From the NCBI RefSeq assembly GCF_011682145.1, contig NZ_WHJH01000005.1:1-64000 (forward strand): a stretch of 64,000 nucleotides of DNA. The letters are read 5' to 3'. Shown piece after piece: positions 27,615-36,826 of the stretch. The number at the start of each line of letters is the position of its first letter. Within the stretch, counting starts at the first letter, position 1. The notes below the pieces were generated by a model that saw nothing but the letters and a program-made list of their open reading frames with translations, ran no database searches and was not told the DNA's origin. The stretch comes from Massilia mucilaginosa. GTDB taxonomy: Bacteria; Pseudomonadota; Gammaproteobacteria; Burkholderiales; Burkholderiaceae_D. A program made the position numbers and the translations under genes.

Positions 27615-27699
27615 GCAAGCATATGATGGCTTCCTGCCTGCCATTCCGTTTCGGAAATCGCTGATGGCATCCCTTTCCGCCTTTCTCCAGGAGCCCACC

Positions 27700-29085
27700 G
27701 TGACCGATTCCGCGCCCCTCAAATTCAAGCCTTATACCCGCCAGTCGATTGCCAGTGCGCGCCAGTGGCAATTCATGTCGCCCGAGCTGCGCGAAGCGGT
27801 GGAAGTGGTTTCGCGCGTGCTGCCGTTTCGCACGAATGCCTATGTGATGGACCAGCTGATCGACTGGAGCAGTATTCCGGACGACCCGATCTACCGCCTG
27901 GTGTTTCCGCACCGCGACATGCTGCAGCCCCAGGAGTACGCCCAGTTGCGCGAGCTGGTGCTGTTCAAGAAGGACGAGGCGGCCATCGACAAGCTGGTGC
28001 GGGCGATCCGCATGCGCATGAACCCGCATCCGGCCGGCCAGATGACCCACAACGTGCCGCGCGTAAACGACGCGCCCTTGCGCGGCCTGCAGCACAAGTA
28101 CAAGGAAACGGTACTGTTCTTTCCCAGCGCCGGCCAGAGCTGCCACGCCTACTGCACCTTTTGCTTTCGCTGGCCGCAGTTCGTCGGCATGGACGACCTC
28201 AAGTTCGATGCCAGTGAAACGACCGAACTGGTGGCCTACCTGGCGACTTGCCCGGAGGTCACCGACGTGCTCATCACCGGAGGCGACCCGATGATCATGA
28301 ATACCCGTTCGCTGGCGGTGTTCCTCGAATCGCTGCTGGTGCCCGAGCTGGCCCACATCCAGAACATCCGCATCGGCACCAAGGCGGTGGCGTACTGGCC
28401 ACAGCGTTTCGTCACCGACCGCGATGCCGACGACCTGATGCGCCTGTTCGAAAAAGTGGTTGCCGCCGGCAAGAACCTGGCCATCATGGGCCACTACAGC
28501 CACGCGGTCGAACTGCGCAACGCGATGGCGCAAAAGGCGGTCAAGCGCATCGTCTCGACCGGCGCCACCCTGCGCATGCAAGGTCCGCTGATCCGCCACA
28601 TCAACGAAGACCCCGCCAGCTGGGCCGAGCTGTGGACCACCGGCGTGCGCCTCGGCGCGATTCCGTACTACATGTTCGTCGAGCGCGATACCGGGCCGAG
28701 CGAGTATTTTTCGCTGCCGCTGGCGCGCGCGCACGATATCTTCCAGGCGGCGTTCCAGATGGTGTCGGGCCTGTCGCGCACGGTGCGCGGTCCGTCCATG
28801 AGCGCCTTTCCCGGCAAGGTCGTGATCGATGGCGTGGTCACCATCCATGGCGAGAAACTGTTCGCGCTGCAATTTTTGCAGGCACGCAATCCGGACTGGG
28901 TGCGCAAACCGTTCTTTGCCAAATACGATGAAACGGCGACCTGGATGGATCATCTGGTGCCGGCTTTTGGCAAGAGCAAGTTCTTCTTCGAAGGCGCGGA
29001 CGAGGGCTTTGTCCAGGCGCCGACCGCCAAGGTGATTCCGATCAGGACGGCGCAGCGCGCGGACGCCGGCCGCTGCCGCCAGTAA
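27700..29085 (+). CDS. KamA-family radical SAM protein (lysine 2,3-aminomutase-like)
   Basis: The protein has the radical SAM cluster motif CHAYCTFCFRW (CxxxCxxC) about 150 residues in, ITGGDPMIMNT shortly after, and the KamA-type layout. These enzymes use a [4Fe-4S] cluster, SAM and PLP to move an amino group. The GTG at 27700 is favoured because CAGGAG sits seven bases before it; ATGs at 27613 (upstream of the likely transcript start) and 27664 are alternatives. The 461 residues are slightly long for KamA. No beta-lysine acetyltransferase or lysine-fermentation partner is nearby, so the substrate is open. Confidence 0.82.
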   Translation: MTDSAPLKFKPYTRQSIASARQWQFMSPELREAVEVVSRVLPFRTNAYVMDQLIDWSSIPDDPIYRLVFPHRDMLQPQEYAQLRELVLFKKDEAAIDKLVRAIRMRMNPHPAGQMTHNVPRVNDAPLRGLQHKYKETVLFFPSAGQSCHAYCTFCFRWPQFVGMDDLKFDASETTELVAYLATCPEVTDVLITGGDPMIMNTRSLAVFLESLLVPELAHIQNIRIGTKAVAYWPQRFVTDRDADDLMRLFEKVVAAGKNLAIMGHYSHAVELRNAMAQKAVKRIVSTGATLRMQGPLIRHINEDPASWAELWTTGVRLGAIPYYMFVERDTGPSEYFSLPLARAHDIFQAAFQMVSGLSRTVRGPSMSAFPGKVVIDGVVTIHGEKLFALQFLQARNPDWVRKPFFAKYDETATWMDHLVPAFGKSKFFFEGADEGFVQAPTAKVIPIRTAQRADAGRCRQ

Positions 29086-29095
29086 GCCTTCGCCG

Positions 29096-29123
29096 TGCCG
29101 CCGCCTTCGGCGCGGCGGCGGCA
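29096..29123. terminator. GC-rich hairpin between convergent genes
   Basis: TGCCGCCGCC (29096-29105) and GGCGGCGGCA (29114-29123) form a perfect 10-bp stem around an 8-base loop just after the KamA-like gene. No T run follows, so it may stop transcription only weakly or act as an RNA 3' end. The rest of the 29086-29342 gap shows nothing notable. Confidence 0.5.
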
Positions 29124-29342
29124 TGGCGCGCCAGCCGATTCGCCGACCTCGGCAGGGGCATTCCGGGGAATCGTCCGGCACTGGCGCGGCACCCGGTCCG
29201 CGTATTGACGAGTGCCACGCCCGCATCGAGCGCAACGCCGCAACCGATACAGCCAGTTGCGGCGGCAAAATCACATGGTTTCCGATGAAGGCGGGGATGC
29301 TGATCCGCGCCGCTGCATGCGGGCGCGGCGCGCGTGTCTTGC

Positions 29343-29798
29343 TTACTTCTTGTAGATGCCTGCCTGCAAGATGACGTCATCGACCCGCATCAGATAGGTC
29401 GTCTTCGGCTCGATCTTGCCGGAGGCGGGGTTCTTGTAGGTGTAGTCGATCCAGCCCTTGCCTTGCTTGGCCACCATGTCGACGCCCGCGCGCCGGAATG
29501 GCTTGCCGTTGGTGTCGGGCACGTCGATCAAGTCCTTGCCCACCAGCGCCGGGTTCATCGGGTGCGCCAGGATCACGCCGGTCTTGGCGTCCGACATATA
29601 GATATAGAGGGCGCTTTGCACAAAGGTGGGGTCCTTGGCGTTGATGCGCTTGATCATCTCGGCCTTGCCATCCGACTTGACCAGGGCGACGCCTTTCTCG
29701 ACCAGGGCGATGGCATCTTTTTCGGCCGGTTCGGCAGCGCAGACATGACCGGCCGCAATGGCCAGGCCCAAGGTGGTAGCGGTAAACAGCAGCTTCAT
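29343..29798 (-). CDS. Secreted single-Cache-type sensor protein
   Basis: The 151-residue protein has a signal peptide (to about residue 21, AAGHVCAAE) and one small Cache (sCache_2-like) fold: ALVEKGVALVKSDGKAEMIK, then LYIYMSDAKTGVILAHPMNPALVGKDL and GWIDYTYKNPASGKIEPKTTYLMRV. In receptors this fold binds small organic acids. Here it is a free periplasmic protein. The start at 29798 has AAGGAAG before it. The deleted copy at 27236 sits beside the chemotaxis receptor, which hints at a partnership, but I cannot show it. Confidence 0.85.
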   Translation of the reverse strand: MKLLFTATTLGLAIAAGHVCAAEPAEKDAIALVEKGVALVKSDGKAEMIKRINAKDPTFVQSALYIYMSDAKTGVILAHPMNPALVGKDLIDVPDTNGKPFRRAGVDMVAKQGKGWIDYTYKNPASGKIEPKTTYLMRVDDVILQAGIYKK

Positions 29799-30110
29799 GG
29801 TGACTTCCTTCAGGGAGAACTTCATTGGATAAATATTGCCTTGACGCATTTCCTAATGTACGCCCGCGTCCGCGCCGCCACTTGCGCGAGGTCAAACCGC
29901 CGCAATCCGTCAGCCCGGCAGGACCCAAAGACAACACTGGCCATTTCTGTGCGAAATAGATTCTTCAAAGGAACTTTTACTGAGTAAGTTGACGTAAGAC
30001 AATTTGGATCGGGTGCAGGCTTTTAGTATTAATTCCTGTCGACAATTTTCTGCAGTTGGAAATCGTTGGCGGCGAACCCGCATCCTATTCACCGTTCACC
30101 GGAGTCCGCA
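29799..30110. other. Gap between divergent genes
   Basis: This 312-bp stretch must hold the leftward promoter of the Cache-type gene and the rightward promoter of the MFS gene. A TTGACG hexamer at 29989-29994 has no good -10 partner, and TATTTA near 29829 on the minus strand is weak. CCGGAG at 30099-30104 is the ribosome site of the MFS gene. I see no small gene or RNA here. Confidence 0.5.
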
Positions 30111-31484
30111 ATGCGCACTGAGACCATCCGCAGCACCTTCTGGCGCGGCAAGGACGCGGACCCGCCCGCCAACCCGGCACCGGGCTTGGAGCCCGCCGCG
30201 AGCGATGTACAAAAAACCTCCTGGCAAGCGCGTGCCGCGCTGTTTTTCACGGTGTTCCTGCCGTTCGCGCTCGGCCAGTACATGCATGCGCTGCTGCGCA
30301 ACGTGAATGCGGTGCTGGTGCCGGACCTGGTCGCGTCGCTGTCGCTCAATCCCGGGCAGCTCGGCCTGCTCACGAGCACCTTCTTTTTCTCCGTCGTGCT
30401 GGCCCAGCTCCCGACCGCCTATGCGCTGGAGCGCCACGGCCCGCACAAGGTGCAACTGGCGATGCTGCTGCTGGCGGCACTCGGCGCGCTGATGTTCGCC
30501 TACGGACAAACCCTGACCCAGCTGGTGCTGGCGCGCGCGGTGATCGGCTTCGGCGTCGGCGGCACCATGATGGTGGCGGTGAAAGCCATCTCGGCCGGGG
30601 TGGTGGCGGAACGGCTGCCATCGTCGGTCGGCTTCCTGATCGCCTTCGGCGGGCTGGGCTCGGCGTCGGCCACCCTGCCGCTGCGCCGCGTGCTCGAGGT
30701 CACCGACTGGCGCGGCCTGTTCATCGGGCTGGCCGTGCTGACCGCCGCGATCGCCCTGTTTGCCTGGATGGTCAGGCCGCGCAAGGGTGCCGCCCCGACC
30801 GGCAAGGCGCCCACCGGGCAGGCCCTGCTCGACGTGTGGCGCAACCGCGCCTTTCGCAAGACCATCACCCTGGTGCTGCTGTCGCACACCATTTACTGGG
30901 GCATGCAGGGACTGTGGATCGGCCGCTGGCTGTCCGACGTGGCCCGTTTTCCCGAGGGCACCGTGGCTTACCTGCTGTACCTGAGCATGGCCGCCGTCAT
31001 CTTCGGCGCCATCGCGGTCGGCATGATTACCGAATGGGCCAAGCGGCGCGGGATCGCCCCGCTCGACGTGGCGGCGGTCGGGGTGGCCGGGTTCGTGCTG
31101 GTCCAGTGCGCGATCGTGCTGAACCATTCGCCGACGTTCGCGCAGATGGCCGTGTTGTTCACGCTGGTGGGCACCATCACCGGCATCGAATATACGATCG
31201 TGCAGCAAAGCCTGCCGCGCGAGCTGGCCGGACCGGCCTCGTCCTGCCTGAACATGCTCATCTTTATCGGCGCCTTCCTGGTGCAGGCCGGTTTCGGCCA
31301 GTTGATCGGCTTGTGGGCACCGGACGCCGGCGGCCACTATCCGGCCATCGCCTACCGGGTCGGGTTCGGCGTGCTGGTGCTGCTGCAACTGCCGGGCCTG
31401 GTGATGTACGCGCTGGGACGGCGCGCGGCCAGCGGCGTGGCGCCGATCCTGGTTGCGGAGGAGGATTTCGGCAAGGCGGCCTGA
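30111..31484 (+). CDS. MFS transporter
   Basis: The 457-residue protein has a 40-residue hydrophilic N-terminus and twelve predicted membrane helices. The loop between helices 2 and 3 (LERHGPHKVQLA) is the MFS motif-A position, and VIGFGVGGTMM is a typical helix-5 segment. Such carriers move small solutes across the inner membrane; it has no closer family mark I can name. The ATG at 30111 is preferred because GGAG lies seven bases before it. The frame also opens upstream from a TTG at 30066. Confidence 0.85.
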   Translation: MRTETIRSTFWRGKDADPPANPAPGLEPAASDVQKTSWQARAALFFTVFLPFALGQYMHALLRNVNAVLVPDLVASLSLNPGQLGLLTSTFFFSVVLAQLPTAYALERHGPHKVQLAMLLLAALGALMFAYGQTLTQLVLARAVIGFGVGGTMMVAVKAISAGVVAERLPSSVGFLIAFGGLGSASATLPLRRVLEVTDWRGLFIGLAVLTAAIALFAWMVRPRKGAAPTGKAPTGQALLDVWRNRAFRKTITLVLLSHTIYWGMQGLWIGRWLSDVARFPEGTVAYLLYLSMAAVIFGAIAVGMITEWAKRRGIAPLDVAAVGVAGFVLVQCAIVLNHSPTFAQMAVLFTLVGTITGIEYTIVQQSLPRELAGPASSCLNMLIFIGAFLVQAGFGQLIGLWAPDAGGHYPAIAYRVGFGVLVLLQLPGLVMYALGRRAASGVAPILVAEEDFGKAA

Positions 31485-31579
31485 AGGGGGACGGCGGGGT
31501 GGCGTAACGGGCGAGCAAAATTGGACGATTCGTCTAGAATCGCCGGGACTGTTTCCCGTCCCATCCAAGGAGATTTTCC

Positions 31580-32938
31580 ATGCGCGACCATCCGTCCGTT
31601 CGCCTGCTCGCAGGCTGCATGCTGCTGGGCCTTGCGGCCTGCGGCGAAAAGTCCACCTTGCCGGCCACCGCCGACGTCGGCCCGGCCCCGGTGATTCCCG
31701 CGCCGAACAAGACGCTCATTCCGACTGTCAATATTGCACCCGCCAAGAGCTGGCCGGCGGGCGTGACCCCGCGCGCCGCCAGCGGCATGGCCGTCAAGGC
31801 CCTCGCCAGCGGGCTGGACCATCCGCGCTGGCTGTACGTGCTGCCCAATGGCGACGTGCTGGTGGCCGAAACCAACGCCCCGCCCAAGCCCGAAGATGGC
31901 AAGGGCATCAAGGGCTTCGTGATGAAAAAGGTGATGGCCAAGGCTGGCGCGGGCGTGCCCAGCGCCAACCGCATCACCCTGCTGCGCGACCTTGACGGCG
32001 ACGGCGTGGCCGAAGTGCGCACCGAATTCCTGAAGGGCCTCAATTCGCCGTTCGGCATGGCGCTGGTCGGCGATGTGCTGTACATCGCGAATGCCGACGC
32101 TATCGTCAAGTTTCCGTACCGCAGCGGCGAGACGGCGATCGGCGCCGCGCCCGAGACGGTGGCCGCCTTGCCGGGCGGGCCGATCAACCACCACTGGACC
32201 AAGAACATCATTGCCAGCAAGGATGGCGGCAAGCTGTACGCGACCGTCGGCTCGAACAGCAACGTGGCCGAAAATGGCATGGAGAACGAGGTCAACCGGG
32301 CCGCGATCCTCGAAATCGACCTGGCCAGCAAGGCCACGCGCCTGTTCGCCTCGGGCCTGCGCAATCCGAACGGCATGGGCTGGCAGCCGCAGAGCGGCGC
32401 TTTGTGGACGGTGGTCAACGAACGCGACGAGCTGGGCAGCGATCTGGTGCCCGATTACCTGACCTCGGTGAAAGATGGCGGATTCTACGGCTGGCCGTAC
32501 AGCTACTACGGCAAGCATGTGGACGAGCGGGTCAAGCCGCCCAAGCCGGAGCTGGTGGCCAAGGCCATCGTGCCCGACTACGCGCTGGGCAGCCATGTGG
32601 CGCCGCTCGGCATGGTGTTCTATGAGGGCAGTCTGTTCCCGGCGCGCTACGCGGGCGGCGCGTTTATCGGCCAGCACGGATCGTGGAATCGCGAACCGCT
32701 GAGCGGGTATAACGTGGTGTTCGTGCCGTTTGAAAACGGTGCGCCGAAAGGCAAGCCAATCGAGATCCTGACCGGGTTCGTGAACGAGGCGGGCGATGCC
32801 TACGGGCGTCCGGTTGGGGTGGCGGTCGACAAGGCCGGTGCGCTGCTGGTGGCCGACGATGTGGGTAATGTGGTCTGGCGGGTGACGCCGGCCGCACCCG
32901 CCGCAACGCCGGTCGCGGCTTCCAGGGTGGCCAACTAG
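31580..32938 (+). CDS. PQQ-dependent sugar dehydrogenase-like lipoprotein (sorbosone dehydrogenase type)
   Basis: The 452-residue protein has a lipoprotein signal with lipobox LAAC at about residue 21. A six-bladed beta-propeller of the soluble glucose/sorbosone dehydrogenase family follows: [58 protein letters not shown] and [21 protein letters not shown] is the usual C-terminal blade motif. These enzymes oxidise sugar aldehydes with PQQ in the periplasm. AAGGAG stands before the ATG at 31580. The gene has no partner nearby. Confidence 0.86.
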   Translation: MRDHPSVRLLAGCMLLGLAACGEKSTLPATADVGPAPVIPAPNKTLIPTVNIAPAKSWPAGVTPRAASGMAVKALASGLDHPRWLYVLPNGDVLVAETNAPPKPEDGKGIKGFVMKKVMAKAGAGVPSANRITLLRDLDGDGVAEVRTEFLKGLNSPFGMALVGDVLYIANADAIVKFPYRSGETAIGAAPETVAALPGGPINHHWTKNIIASKDGGKLYATVGSNSNVAENGMENEVNRAAILEIDLASKATRLFASGLRNPNGMGWQPQSGALWTVVNERDELGSDLVPDYLTSVKDGGFYGWPYSYYGKHVDERVKPPKPELVAKAIVPDYALGSHVAPLGMVFYEGSLFPARYAGGAFIGQHGSWNREPLSGYNVVFVPFENGAPKGKPIEILTGFVNEAGDAYGRPVGVAVDKAGALLVADDVGNVVWRVTPAAPAATPVAASRVAN

Positions 32939-32946
32939 CCGCAACA

Positions 32947-32989
32947 CCGTCGTTCCCGCCAAGGGGGCCGCCGAGGCCGGGAACGACGG
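32947..32989. repeat. Intergenic palindrome, CCGTCGTTCCCG type
   Basis: CCGTCGTTCCCG (32947-32958) and CGGGAACGACGG (32978-32989) are perfect inverted copies 19 bp apart. The same arm sequence occurs in the hairpin at 52011-52041, so this is a dispersed palindromic repeat. It may end transcription from both convergent genes. Confidence 0.75.
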
Positions 32990-33033
32990 AGCCTGTTTAG
33001 CGATGTTATAGATAGCTGCGGCAAGCAAAAAAC

Positions 33034-33369
33034 CTAGCCGCAACCATCGAGCATCAAGGCCGGCAGGCTGGTCCAGGCCACGCCGGCCACGGCCAGCACC
33101 GCACTGCCGGCGCTGGCCCAGTCCAGCAAGCGCGTCGCCTCCGACGCCTTGGCCAGCACATGGCGCGCGCGCCACGCCAGCCACAGGCACACCCCCAGCG
33201 CCAGCGCCGACGCCAGTCCCACCATCGCCCGCCGCGGCGCCTCGCCATCGATCAGCCCCGGTGCGCACAGCGCCGCCACCCACACGTAGCAAAAGAAAAA
33301 ATGCAGCGCCCACACCAGCAGCGGTGCGCAGGCGTGCAGCAGTTTGCTGAAAAGACGTTCGCGCATCAT
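33034..33369 (-). CDS. Small membrane protein of the cytochrome oxidase operon
   Basis: The 111-residue protein has three hydrophobic segments (about 13-32, 46-63 and 84-104) and ends LMLDGCG. Its ATG overlaps the stop of the fused oxidase gene (ATGA, 33369 region), so it is made together with the oxidase. The position fits a small structural or assembly subunit of a caa3-type oxidase, but I do not recognise a named family. The last gene of the operon. Confidence 0.7.
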   Translation of the reverse strand: MMRERLFSKLLHACAPLLVWALHFFFCYVWVAALCAPGLIDGEAPRRAMVGLASALALGVCLWLAWRARHVLAKASEATRLLDWASAGSAVLAVAGVAWTSLPALMLDGCG

Positions 33370-35876
33370 CAGTCCATCACCCACGGCACCAGGTGGATCG
33401 CCGCCGCCGCCACGATGCCCTGCAGGCTGGTGTAATGCCACATCAGCGCCGTGTTATCCAGGGTCGCCCGGCTGGCGCTGGTAAGAATCCCGCGCCATGC
33501 GCGCGCGCACAGATACAGCGCCGCCAGCACCAGCGTGATCACATGCAGGCCCTGGTAGGCCAGCAGGGTCGCCACCGTGGCGCTCCAGGCCTGCGCGGTC
33601 GGCTCCAGCCCGGCCAGGCGCTGGCCGTTGAAGTCGCACGCAAACGCGGCCAGCATGCACGCCAGCGCCGCCAGCACCAGCGGCGTCAGGCGGCGTCGCT
33701 GCACTGCGCGGCTGGCCAGCCAGATCAGCGCCGAACTGGCGATCAGCAGGGCGCTCGATAGCAGCGGCCACAAGGGCGCGGCCAGTGCGGCCTGCGGCGG
33801 CGGGCACACGGTCAGGCGCATCGAAATATGAATGTACGCGAACACAAACGATGCGAAGATGGTCGCATCGACCACCAGCATGATCAGGGTCGCCCACCAC
33901 GAGTGCGAGGCGGTGCCGCGCGCGCCGACCGGCAGGGTCAGGTCCGCGCCCACCCTGGCATGCGCCAGGGTGGGCGGGCGGTCCGACTGCCACAGCCACG
34001 CCACAATGCCGACAATGGCCGCGATGCCGCAGGCCCAGGCGGTCCAGGTCAGTTTGACCGTCAGCAGCAGGAAGAAGCCGGCCGTGCCGGCGGCGGCGAT
34101 GAGTGGCCACCAGCTGTCGCCGGGCAGGATCATCAGGTAGCGCGGCACGGCGCCCAGCGCGCTGGTGGCGATGGTCTCGCGCCGCCCGCTGACAGTGCCG
34201 GGCAGGTAGTGCTGGCCCGCCTCGACCTCGCGCGCCAGCGCCGGCTGCTCCCACAGCGGATCGCTTGAGGTGATGCGCGCGATGCTGCGGTTGCCGTAAT
34301 CTTCCGACGGCAGCCATTCGAGCGTGGCCGCGTTCCACGGGTTGCCGACTTCCTTGTCCGCCATGCGCAGGGTGCGCGCCAGGTCGAACAGGAACAGCAG
34401 CACCCCGCAGGCAAACACGAAGGCGCCCACGGTCGAGACCATGTTCAGCCCATCCCAGCCCATCTCGCTGCTGTAGGTGTACACCCGGCGCGGCATGCCG
34501 AGCAGGCCGGTGACATGCATCGGGAAGAAGGCCACGTTAAAGCCGCCGAACATCAAGCCGAACACCCAGCGCGCCAGGCGCTCCGAGAGCCGGTTGCCGT
34601 TGATCAGCGGGATCCAGTAATACAGCGCCGCGAACACCGGAAACAGCATGCCGCCAATGAGCACGTAATGCAGGTGGGCGACGATGAAGTAGGTGTCGTG
34701 CACCTGCCAGTCGAACGGCAGCACGGCGACCATCACCCCGGTCAGCCCGCCGAGGACGAAAATGAACATGAAGCCGAGCAGGAACAGCGCCGGCGCCGTC
34801 ATGGCCACGCGCCCGCGCCACATGGTGGCGATCCAGGCGAACACCTGGATCGCGGTCGGCACCGCGACGGCCATGCTGGCGGCCGAGACGAAGCTCATTT
34901 TCAGCACGCCCAGGCCGGCCGTGAACATGTGGTGCGCCCACAGCGCAAAGCTGAAAAAGCCCACCGCCACCAGCGCCACGATGATCGCGCGCCGTCCCAC
35001 CAGCGGCACCCCGGCAATGCTTGGAATCATGGTCGAGACCATGCCGGCGGCCGGCAGGAAGATGATGTACACCTCGGGATGGCCGAAGAACCAGAACAGG
35101 TGCTGCCACAGGATCGGGTCGCCGCCGCGCTCGGCGATGAAGAACGGCCAGTCGTAGGCGCGTTCGAGTTCGAGCAGCGCGGTGCCGGCGATGATGGCCG
35201 GGAAGGCGAACACGATCATCACGCCGACCACCAGCATGGCCCACGCGTACACCGGCATGCGGCCCAGGGTCATGCCGGGGGCGCGCGTGAACAGGATGCC
35301 GACGATCAGCTCAATCGCCCCGGCGATGGCCGAAATTTCGATGAAGCCGATCCCGAGCAGCCAGAAGTCGGCGTTCAGGCCGGGCGAGTAGGCCTTGCCG
35401 GTCAGCGGCGGATACATGAACCAGCCGCCGTCCGGCGCCAGCCCGACGAACAGGGTGCAGAAAAACGCCAGCCCGCCGATGGCGTAGGCCCAGAAAGCGT
35501 AGGCCGACAGGCGCGGGAAGGGCAGGTCGCGCGCGCCCAGCATGTTGGGCAGCAGGTAGACCGCGATCGCTTCGACCACGGGAATGGCGAACAGGAACAT
35601 CATCACCGTGCCGTGCATGGTGAATACCTGGTTGTAGGTCGAGGCGCTCAGGAAGGTGTTGTCGGGGACCGCCAGCTGCATGCGCATCAACAGGCCCAGG
35701 ATCCCGGCCAGCAGGAAGAACAGCAGCGAGGTGCCGATGTACAGCAGGCCGATATTGGTGTTGTTGACCGTGGTCAGATAGCGCCAGCCGGTCGGCGTCT
35801 TCCACGCCGCTTGCAGGCGTGCGAGTTCGCCGGGAGGGCGCGGCAGCGTGTTGGGAAGGGGGGCGGTGCTGTTCAT
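33369..35876 (-). CDS. Cytochrome c oxidase, fused subunits I and III
   Basis: The 835-residue protein starts at 35876 (ATGA overlap with subunit II). Residues about 20-540 are subunit I, with MHGTVMMF (haem a ligand), WFFGHPEVYIIFLP (CuB histidine, crosslinked Tyr and the proton-path Glu), HHMFTAG and VAHLHYVLIGG. After a linker at about 560-640, residues to the end match subunit III (SHSWWATLIMLVVDATIFASF, LAYQGLHVITLVLAALYL). It reduces O2 to water while pumping protons. Fusion of I and III is known for caa3 oxidases such as those of Thermus. Confidence 0.94.
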   Translation of the reverse strand: MNSTAPLPNTLPRPPGELARLQAAWKTPTGWRYLTTVNNTNIGLLYIGTSLLFFLLAGILGLLMRMQLAVPDNTFLSASTYNQVFTMHGTVMMFLFAIPVVEAIAVYLLPNMLGARDLPFPRLSAYAFWAYAIGGLAFFCTLFVGLAPDGGWFMYPPLTGKAYSPGLNADFWLLGIGFIEISAIAGAIELIVGILFTRAPGMTLGRMPVYAWAMLVVGVMIVFAFPAIIAGTALLELERAYDWPFFIAERGGDPILWQHLFWFFGHPEVYIIFLPAAGMVSTMIPSIAGVPLVGRRAIIVALVAVGFFSFALWAHHMFTAGLGVLKMSFVSAASMAVAVPTAIQVFAWIATMWRGRVAMTAPALFLLGFMFIFVLGGLTGVMVAVLPFDWQVHDTYFIVAHLHYVLIGGMLFPVFAALYYWIPLINGNRLSERLARWVFGLMFGGFNVAFFPMHVTGLLGMPRRVYTYSSEMGWDGLNMVSTVGAFVFACGVLLFLFDLARTLRMADKEVGNPWNAATLEWLPSEDYGNRSIARITSSDPLWEQPALAREVEAGQHYLPGTVSGRRETIATSALGAVPRYLMILPGDSWWPLIAAAGTAGFFLLLTVKLTWTAWACGIAAIVGIVAWLWQSDRPPTLAHARVGADLTLPVGARGTASHSWWATLIMLVVDATIFASFVFAYIHISMRLTVCPPPQAALAAPLWPLLSSALLIASSALIWLASRAVQRRRLTPLVLAALACMLAAFACDFNGQRLAGLEPTAQAWSATVATLLAYQGLHVITLVLAALYLCARAWRGILTSASRATLDNTALMWHYTSLQGIVAAAAIHLVPWVMD

Positions 35877-36826
35877 TTGAGCTGTTCGAGGTAGGCGGCC
35901 AGCGCGTTGAGGGTGGCGCCGTCCATGCCGGCCGGCGGCATGCGCGCGCCGGGCTTGATGCTTTGCGGGTCGGCGATCCAGCCGGCCAGGGTGCCGCGAT
36001 GGGTGCGCAGGGTGCCGGCGGCGATATGCAGGCGAGCGCCGACGTGGGTCAGGTCCGGCCCGAGGCGCGTGACCTCGCTCACGCCGCGAATGGTGTGGCA
36101 CACCACGCAGCGCTGGTCGATGAAGGCTTGCCGTCCGCGTGCCAGGATTGCGTCATTCGCCGGGTTGGCCGGCGCGGCCTGGCGTGCCAGCCATGCGTCG
36201 TAATCGGCCGGCGTGTGGGCGATGACGTGCAGCGCCATGCGCGCGTGCTGCTCGCCGCAGTATTCGGCGCACTGGCCGCGGTACACGCCGGGTTTGTCGG
36301 CCTGCAAGGTCAATCCGGTGACGCGTCCCGGCACCATATCCATCTTGCCGCCCAGCGCCGGCACCCACAGGCTGTGAATCACGTCGCCGGCGGTGAGGCC
36401 CAGGTACACCGGGCGTCCCGTGGGAATATGGATTTCATTGGCGCTGACGATGTCAGGCCCGCCGCCGGGGTGCGGGTAGCGCACCTCCCACCACCACATG
36501 TTGGCGCTGACCGCGATCCGGGTGGCGTGCTGCGAGGTCTGGGCCGCCATCTGGCCGCTGCGCCAGGTGCTCCACGCCAGCAGCACCGTGAGCACCGCCA
36601 CCGGAAAAGCCACGCCGGCGCCGGCGATCCAGGCCAGCGGCCGCACCGTGCGCGCGCGCCGCCCCAGGCCCAGCGCGGTGAGCACCATCACCAGCGCGAA
36701 CACCAGCGCGCCGCCGCCGAACAGGACCCAGGCGAACTGGCCGATGATGGCCGCGTCGGGGCCGGCGGGGTGCAGCACGGATTGCAGCACAGGCGGCAGC
36801 GCCGGTTGCAACGATGCCCCGTTCAT
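35873..36826 (-). CDS. Cytochrome c oxidase subunit II with C-terminal cytochrome c (caa3 type)
   Basis: The 317-residue protein has two N-terminal membrane helices, the CuA cupredoxin domain with HSLWVPALGGKMDM and GQCAEYCGEQHARM (the Cys-Cys-His-Met CuA site), and a cytochrome c domain with RCVVCHTIRG near residue 238 and a distal methionine in the MPPAG region. It passes electrons from the haem c through CuA to subunit I. There is no clear cleavable signal peptide. The start is the ATG in the overlap with the upstream cytochrome gene (36823-36826). Confidence 0.93.
   Translation of the reverse strand: MNGASLQPALPPVLQSVLHPAGPDAAIIGQFAWVLFGGGALVFALVMVLTALGLGRRARTVRPLAWIAGAGVAFPVAVLTVLLAWSTWRSGQMAAQTSQHATRIAVSANMWWWEVRYPHPGGGPDIVSANEIHIPTGRPVYLGLTAGDVIHSLWVPALGGKMDMVPGRVTGLTLQADKPGVYRGQCAEYCGEQHARMALHVIAHTPADYDAWLARQAAPANPANDAILARGRQAFIDQRCVVCHTIRGVSEVTRLGPDLTHVGARLHIAAGTLRTHRGTLAGWIADPQSIKPGARMPPAGMDGATLNALAAYLEQLK

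Noticed and set aside
27613-27699. ATG at 27613 as start of the KamA-like gene
   Set aside because: It lies upstream of the transcription start predicted from the 27587-27614 promoter; GTG at 27700 has a better ribosome site.
34515-35894. 459-codon plus-strand frame opposite the oxidase gene
   Set aside because: Composition is rich in His, Arg, Gly and Glu, typical of an antisense shadow, and it lies wholly within the conserved subunit I/III gene.
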